NCBI RefSeq assembly: GCF_014269185.2
Contig: NZ_JABWRZ020000001.1
Location: 2,009,001-2,073,000 of the forward strand
Direction of reading: 5' to 3'
Length of the DNA stretch: 64,000 bases
From: Pseudomonas oryzicola
Lineage (GTDB): Bacteria; Pseudomonadota; Gammaproteobacteria; Pseudomonadales; Pseudomonadaceae
Shown here: positions 59,854 through 64,000 of the stretch, piece after piece
Numbering within the stretch: position 1 is the stretch's first letter
Layout: each line of letters opens with the position of its first letter
Made by a program: the position numbers and the translations under genes
Notes under the pieces: model-generated
Told to the model about the DNA's origin: nothing
Database searches by the model: none
The model's input: the letters and a program-made list of their open reading frames with translations, nothing else

Positions 59854-62544
59854 ATGAGCGGATCTGCTGAGCTGTACATGGACGACGCGGTCGAGGCTGT
59901 TTCTGGCGCTGTCGAGGAATTGAAAAATTTTCTGAATTATTATAAGGAGCAATATCCGACAACGCCTGTCGATGCCTTGCCGGCTCCTTATATAGATGAT
60001 GTTACTCATCCGGTCACTGTCAACGCTAAGGCTGTCAAAGACTTCGGTATTAACGATGAGTCGGTTGCGGCAGAAAGCGATGAGCTCAGTGTGCTTGTTT
60101 ATATTGATGGTCAGGTTGCGGTAGGCGATAACTTGTTGTTGAAGTGGAATGATACAGTCGTCGCCGGGGGGGTGGTTACTCAAGCTGAATCGGACAATAA
60201 ATACAAGACCGTTGTGGTGAAAGGCAAGGACGTTCCGGAAGGAAGTGCACTGCTTCACTATATGGTATTCAAAAAAACAGGCGGACTACTGTTCTCACCA
60301 AAAGTCAGTACGTTGTTCATCAAGGGGCAGCCGGGGGTTGAAGGCGAGAACGGTGTGGGCACCGAACTCAAGGCGCCCAAAATGACTAGGCCTGCTACGG
60401 GTGCGGTTGGTCCTGACGAGGCCAGAGCGGGCGTCATCGTGACGGTTCCAGTTTATTATAGTATGAGGGCAGGCGATCGAATTTATCTGTCTTGGGGCAA
60501 TCAGATTGTCATTCATGAGGTAACCCAAGCGCAGCTCGGTAAACCTGTTGACATCGTGGTGTCAGAAAGTTTGATCGCTGATGAAGGTGACAGCGAAGAG
60601 TTGTTTTTGTACTACTTTGTCCGCGATCTGGTAGGGAATGAGTCTGAATGGTCCGATTGGGTTGAGATTGAAGTCAAGTTGTCGGCTGTTCCACCTGATG
60701 CACCGCAAGTGTTGAATGAAGAAGGGGCTGTCATCACGACGGGTGAGATAAAAATCACGGATATCAGGTCTGATTACGTTGCTGTGCAGCTTCCAGGGAA
60801 ATATAAGATCGGGGACAGTCTGTTACTGCACATGGTGGGTAAAACCCAGCAAGATCAGACAACGTTCAAGGATTTCGGACCGCTCACGGTTCAAGATGCC
60901 GATAAACCTCAACAGATAAATGTACCGTTCGATGAATGGTGGCCTTTGGGTGGAGGCAGTGCTCAGTTTAGTTTTACGGTGACCTCCGGCGCGGGCATGA
61001 CTAGCAAGTCAAAGAAAACTTATATCAGGGTTCTCGGGATGCCCTCATTGTTGCCGGCACCAGAAATGTATAGGGTCGAAAATTTTAGAGTTGATGCGGA
61101 TCGTTCATATGTAAACGTTCTCATACCTGCGCTTGCCAATACTAAGTATAAGGACAAAATACGACTGTCGTACGAGGTTGTGGGAGGCGATGGGGTGGCG
61201 GTTTCGATTCCCATAAAAGCTGAACAAGTCTCTGCTAGATTGGCTGGAAAACCTTTCCCTTTCCGGCTCAAGGGGGAGGTTTATTTAAAACCCTTTGAAG
61301 GCGGGTATGTCGATCTTTCGTACGTGATTGAGAGTGAAGTAGGCGAGTACAAGTCTGGATCTATCAGGTACGAAATTGGGGAGCCGATCGCAAGCTTGCC
61401 GGCGCCGACAACAGAGGTGCCGCTTATTAATAATGTGCTGAATCCAGATAATGAATCATATGACTTTAACATGGTTGTCAAGATTCCAAAGGAGGCGGAA
61501 CAGCCGCCATGCAAACTTGTGCTCTACTGGGAAAGCTCGGAAGGTGAGACGGGTTGGGATGAACTGGATGTAGCGCAAGTCAGCACTGATGGTATAGATT
61601 TCGAGGTGCCTCGGTCAGTCTTTGAGCCAAAAGCCGATTCGCCAGTGAATATCAAGTTTTACTACAAGGTGGTCAAAAGTGGAAGGCCAACCGTGGTTTC
61701 GAAACCACTTGAATTCACCGTGGCTACTACCGAGATTCAGAGGAACTTCGTCGACGCCCCCACGGTGCCGTTGGCTGTCAATGACAAGCTCAATCTGACA
61801 CCGATTGTAAATAATATCTTGAGTGTGTTGTTGGATAATCCCAGTCTGGCGATTGGTGATGAAGTTGTTATCAAGGCTGGAAGCTACCGCACAGGAAAAA
61901 TACTGCTGAAAAAGACAGGTCCGCATACCCAGGCTCTGCCGATTGATCAAGTGCTTGCGCAGAACCTGCAGGCGGTTCTGGATCCTGCCAATTTTAAGCT
62001 CATGATAAGTTATGAGCTTGTAAGGAACGGAACTACACAGGTTAAGGCTTCAAAAGTGAAGTTGTTGCACCTGGAAGGCGCTTTGACCAAGGAGAACTTT
62101 GAGGCTGTCAAACTTCAGAGTTTGCCGGTGGGAAGGATTGTAGAGTGTCCTGCTTTGAGTATGAAGATGTTGGTGGCTGGCGGAGCATTATTCAAAAGTT
62201 ACTGCGCATCATGGTATCCTACGTGGGGCACCATTCTATCAACAAATTGTGGCGCACAAGTAGAGTTTAAATTGCGAGGGCTTGCCAGGACAGTTAATTT
62301 TGATGTGGCAGATGATTGCGCACTGATTTCACGTGGTCAAAAGCACTATGTGATTTTTTATACTGCTTCTGGTGCAGAGATTGGTCGAACAAACTATCTG
62401 GTGTTTAATCGGAGTCCTTCCGGGTATACGCGCTATAGTATGAGGGTGACCTTTACTACGCCAAGTTCCGCAATCAAATCATTTAGGTTTGTGGACGGTG
62501 GTTCAAATGTGCATCTCGATAACATTAGTTACACACCGTTCTAG
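59854..62544 (+). CDS. 896-residue beta-repeat protein of unknown function
   Basis: Not recognised. ATG 59854 has AGGAGG close upstream, the strongest ribosome binding site in this segment. No signal peptide or membrane segment. About six degenerate repeats of roughly 100-130 residues share a G-D-x-[LIV]-x-L-x-[WSH] pattern (VAVGDNLLLKWND, MRAGDRIYLSWGN, YKIGDSLLLHMVG, YKDKIRLSYEV, LAIGDEVVIKAG), each followed by beta-strand-rich stretches, as in Ig-like tandem domains. The C-terminal 130 residues (from about 765; Cys-containing, ending GGSNVHLDNISYTPF) look like a distinct domain, perhaps ligand-binding. GC content is lower than in the core genes, indicating transfer. It is divergent from the Rhs fragment, suggesting a functional pair. 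Confidence 0.7.
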   Translation: MSGSAELYMDDAVEAVSGAVEELKNFLNYYKEQYPTTPVDALPAPYIDDVTHPVTVNAKAVKDFGINDESVAAESDELSVLVYIDGQVAVGDNLLLKWNDTVVAGGVVTQAESDNKYKTVVVKGKDVPEGSALLHYMVFKKTGGLLFSPKVSTLFIKGQPGVEGENGVGTELKAPKMTRPATGAVGPDEARAGVIVTVPVYYSMRAGDRIYLSWGNQIVIHEVTQAQLGKPVDIVVSESLIADEGDSEELFLYYFVRDLVGNESEWSDWVEIEVKLSAVPPDAPQVLNEEGAVITTGEIKITDIRSDYVAVQLPGKYKIGDSLLLHMVGKTQQDQTTFKDFGPLTVQDADKPQQINVPFDEWWPLGGGSAQFSFTVTSGAGMTSKSKKTYIRVLGMPSLLPAPEMYRVENFRVDADRSYVNVLIPALANTKYKDKIRLSYEVVGGDGVAVSIPIKAEQVSARLAGKPFPFRLKGEVYLKPFEGGYVDLSYVIESEVGEYKSGSIRYEIGEPIASLPAPTTEVPLINNVLNPDNESYDFNMVVKIPKEAEQPPCKLVLYWESSEGETGWDELDVAQVSTDGIDFEVPRSVFEPKADSPVNIKFYYKVVKSGRPTVVSKPLEFTVATTEIQRNFVDAPTVPLAVNDKLNLTPIVNNILSVLLDNPSLAIGDEVVIKAGSYRTGKILLKKTGPHTQALPIDQVLAQNLQAVLDPANFKLMISYELVRNGTTQVKASKVKLLHLEGALTKENFEAVKLQSLPVGRIVECPALSMKMLVAGGALFKSYCASWYPTWGTILSTNCGAQVEFKLRGLARTVNFDVADDCALISRGQKHYVIFYTASGAEIGRTNYLVFNRSPSGYTRYSMRVTFTTPSSAIKSFRFVDGGSNVHLDNISYTPF

Positions 62545-62623
62545 GGAAACTTCGAGCAAAATGCTCATCAGGCGCAAATGGGTGGCCTGGGTATGCCGAA
62601 AAGCCCGATTTTCAGCCGTCTGA

Positions 62624-63004
62624 TTATTGGATAACCAAGGCAAAGCCTTGGTTATCTGCCCTCACGGGGGCACCTCTCCCATAGCGGGCAATGATGCCGG
62701 CGCACCATTCACAGATTCGACAGGGCAAACGCGTGGTCAGTTGCGCCGTGTTCCTGGCCAAGCCACGGAAGCGGGTTTTCACATAGCCGAACTGGCGCTT
62801 GATCACACGAAATGGATGTTCGACCTTAGCTTGCACCTGTGCTTTGACCTCCTCGATCTTGCGTCTGGCTTTGTAGAGTACGCCGCGTTTGCTTGAGTGA
62901 TGGTAGGTGTTACGACGAGCCGCAATCTGCCAGATCACCGGCCGGCGGTCATGTTCCGGCCGTTTCTCCATGCCGGCGTAACGTAACCTATCCATGAGCC
63001 CCAA
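62624..63004 (-). pseudogene. IS5-family transposase remnant
   Basis: A 126-codon frame covering the C-terminal part of an IS5-type transposase: KVEHPFRVIKRQFGYVKTRF and RGLARNTAQLTT are the family C-terminal motifs. The frame then runs into TRLPCRICEWCAG, which departs from the usual ending, showing a frameshift; the N-terminal two thirds are absent. The 62545-63273 gap holds this remnant, the dyad and the second MITE copy. Confidence 0.8.
62630..62656. repeat. Perfect 12-base dyad after the 896-residue gene
   Basis: GATAACCAAGGC (62630-62641) and GCCTTGGTTATC (62645-62656) around AAA. It lies 85 bases past the stop, at the end of the IS remnant. It may be a transcription stop or an IS end structure; no T-run. 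Confidence 0.5.
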
Positions 63005-63034
63005 CTACCACAAGCTCGCTTAGATCCCGCTTAG

Positions 63035-63150
63035 GCTCTGTGTGAAAAGCCTTGATACTCGGTGATTCTGAGTTGAAAACTGCCTCGGAATGCTCATTTA
63101 CAAACCCGTAAACTCCGCTTCCTCGGCTGTTTTCGCCCTGCCTGACCTTC
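63035..63150. mobile_element. Second, inverted, partly truncated MITE copy
   Basis: Reverse complement of the element at 55948-56086 with about 10% differences. One end, GCTCTGTGTGAAAAGCC, starts at 63035 after TTAG; the other end is lost after CTTCGTCTCAAG, where the expected terminal TTTTCATACAGACC is replaced by unrelated sequence. It lies just before the NRPS gene. Confidence 0.75.
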
Positions 63151-63200
63151 GTCTCAAGGGACCAGGGGAATACGCGGAAGAGAATTGTATTTCATCTCAA

Positions 63201-63229
63201 TTGACATCAATTATCATTTACCAATAAGA
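63201..63229 (+). promoter_or_regulatory. Candidate promoter of the NRPS gene
   Basis: TTGACA at 63201-63206 and ATAAGA at 63224-63229, 17-base spacer. An AATTATCATTTA stretch between them is a weak Fur-box-like match, so iron control is only a possibility. The start codon lies 45 bases beyond. Confidence 0.45.
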
Positions 63230-63273
63230 TCCCGCGCACCCAATTTCCAGTCGGTTCATACAAGGGAATTCGC

Positions 63274-64000
63274 ATGCCGATGGACAATGTCGATGAGTTG
63301 CTTGCCCTGCTGCAAAGCGATGCCCAGGCACAGCCAGATGCGCTCCGCAGGCGCGCCCATGACGGCCCGCAGCCGCTCTCGTTCGCCCAGCAGCGCCTAT
63401 GGTTTCTGCAGCGGCTGGCACCGCTTTCTACCGCCTACAACCTAACCCGCGCTTTTCTGTTCAACGGTGAGCTGAATATACAGGCCCTGCGCCAGGCGTT
63501 CTCCGCGTTGGTCGAACGGCACGGTGTGCTGCGTACGCGTTTCATCGAAATTGACGGCGAGCCGCGCCAGGAGATGCTGGCCGATGCCGCGTTCGTCCTG
63601 CATCAGCGGTCGTTCCCGGACGTGGCGGAGGCCGCGCGACACGATCATCTGCAGGGTTTGCTGGGCATCGAGGATGGCGCTGCCTTCGATCTGTCCCAGG
63701 CCCCCTTGCTCAAGGTCGAGCTGATCCGCTACGACGCAACCTGTCACGGGCTGTTGCTGAAGATGCACCACATCGTCAGCGATGCCTGGTCCAACCCGAT
63801 TCTGGTGGCCGACCTGGCCAGCGCCTATGCCCAGGCGCTGCGCGGCGATACCCCGCAGTTGCCAGCGCTGCCGGTGCAGTACGTCGACTACGCGCTGTGG
63901 CAGCGTGAACGCCTGGACGGCGCGCAATACAAGGCCGACCTGGACTACTGGAAGCAGTACCTGGGCAGCCAGGTGCCTGTGCTGGAGCTACCCACCGATT
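63274..64000 (+). CDS. Non-ribosomal peptide synthetase, N-terminal condensation domain (3' end off window)
   Basis: First 242 residues of an NRPS. ATG 63274 has AAGGGA 7 bases before it. The product starts PMDNVDELLALLQSDAQ, followed by a condensation domain: LSFAQQRLWFLQRLAP (C1), VERHGVLRTRF (C2) and MHHIVSDAWS (C3, HHxxxD with Ala where Gly is usual). Starting with a C domain suggests lipo-initiation or a downstream synthetase of a lipopeptide or siderophore. The product cannot be named from this part. Confidence 0.88.
   Translation, partial: MPMDNVDELLALLQSDAQAQPDALRRRAHDGPQPLSFAQQRLWFLQRLAPLSTAYNLTRAFLFNGELNIQALRQAFSALVERHGVLRTRFIEIDGEPRQEMLADAAFVLHQRSFPDVAEAARHDHLQGLLGIEDGAAFDLSQAPLLKVELIRYDATCHGLLLKMHHIVSDAWSNPILVADLASAYAQALRGDTPQLPALPVQYVDYALWQRERLDGAQYKADLDYWKQYLGSQVPVLELPTD

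Overview
The window reads as a chromosomal segment of a Pseudomonas putida-group bacterium. Evidence: high-GC coding throughout, Pseudomonas-type gene order (tandem Npp/Yej-type solute-binding proteins, mltD, gloB, methyltransferase, rnhA, dnaQ, lysine decarboxylase; a 13-gene nuo operon with fused nuoCD; aceA; a second EF-G; gacA-uvrC-pgsA-tRNA-Gly), and many REP palindromes of the two kinds common in P. putida. The species call is inference from recalled synteny and protein resemblance; no search was run.

Layout. 1-10.9 kb: housekeeping and uptake genes (peptide-type ABC binding proteins, murein transglycosylase MltD, glyoxalase II, RNase HI, DNA polymerase III epsilon, a large Orn/Lys/Arg decarboxylase, a ChrR-like flavin reductase). 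10.9-13.0 kb: a TonB-dependent receptor. 13.2-15.0 kb: a small cluster with P2-phage features (orphan LuxR-type HTH, gpL-like protein, holin-like protein, CI-type repressor, a 37-codon ORF overlapping an Ogr/Delta zinc-finger gene) but no tail, capsid, integrase or lysin genes. 15.1-30.1 kb: the complex I operon nuoA-N on the minus strand. 30.4-37.3 kb: lysoplasmalogenase-like membrane protein, isocitrate lyase, a secretin-domain exported protein divergent from an exported subtilase with an altered catalytic motif, and a SulP transporter. 37.4-53.5 kb: second EF-G, a GABA-type aminotransferase/LysR/permease group, thioesterase, two DUF4398-type lipoproteins (one with an OmpA domain), GST, Pit phosphate transporter, small regulators, then gacA-uvrC-pgsA.

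53.6-63.2 kb is accessory. It begins at a tRNA-Gly(GCC) gene followed by a P4-type integrase reading frame interrupted by two in-frame stops. Next come two small uncertain ORFs, a MITE-like element, an Rhs/YD-repeat protein whose N-terminus is missing and whose C-terminus carries a possible His/Cys protease-like domain, and, divergently, an 896-residue protein built of beta-rich repeats that I do not recognise. An IS5-family transposase remnant and an inverted partial second copy of the MITE close the segment. From 63.27 kb to the edge runs the first condensation domain of a non-ribosomal peptide synthetase.

How genes work together: nuoA-N make the proton-pumping NADH dehydrogenase; aceA is the glyoxylate-bypass entry; the aminotransferase, LysR and permease form a likely amine or omega-amino-acid utilisation unit; gacA is the response regulator of the Gac/Rsm switch, which in pseudomonads controls secondary metabolism. 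The candidates most worth attention are the Rhs/896-residue locus between inverted MITEs, the stripped-down P2-like cluster, and the subtilase with Glu in place of the expected catalytic Asp.
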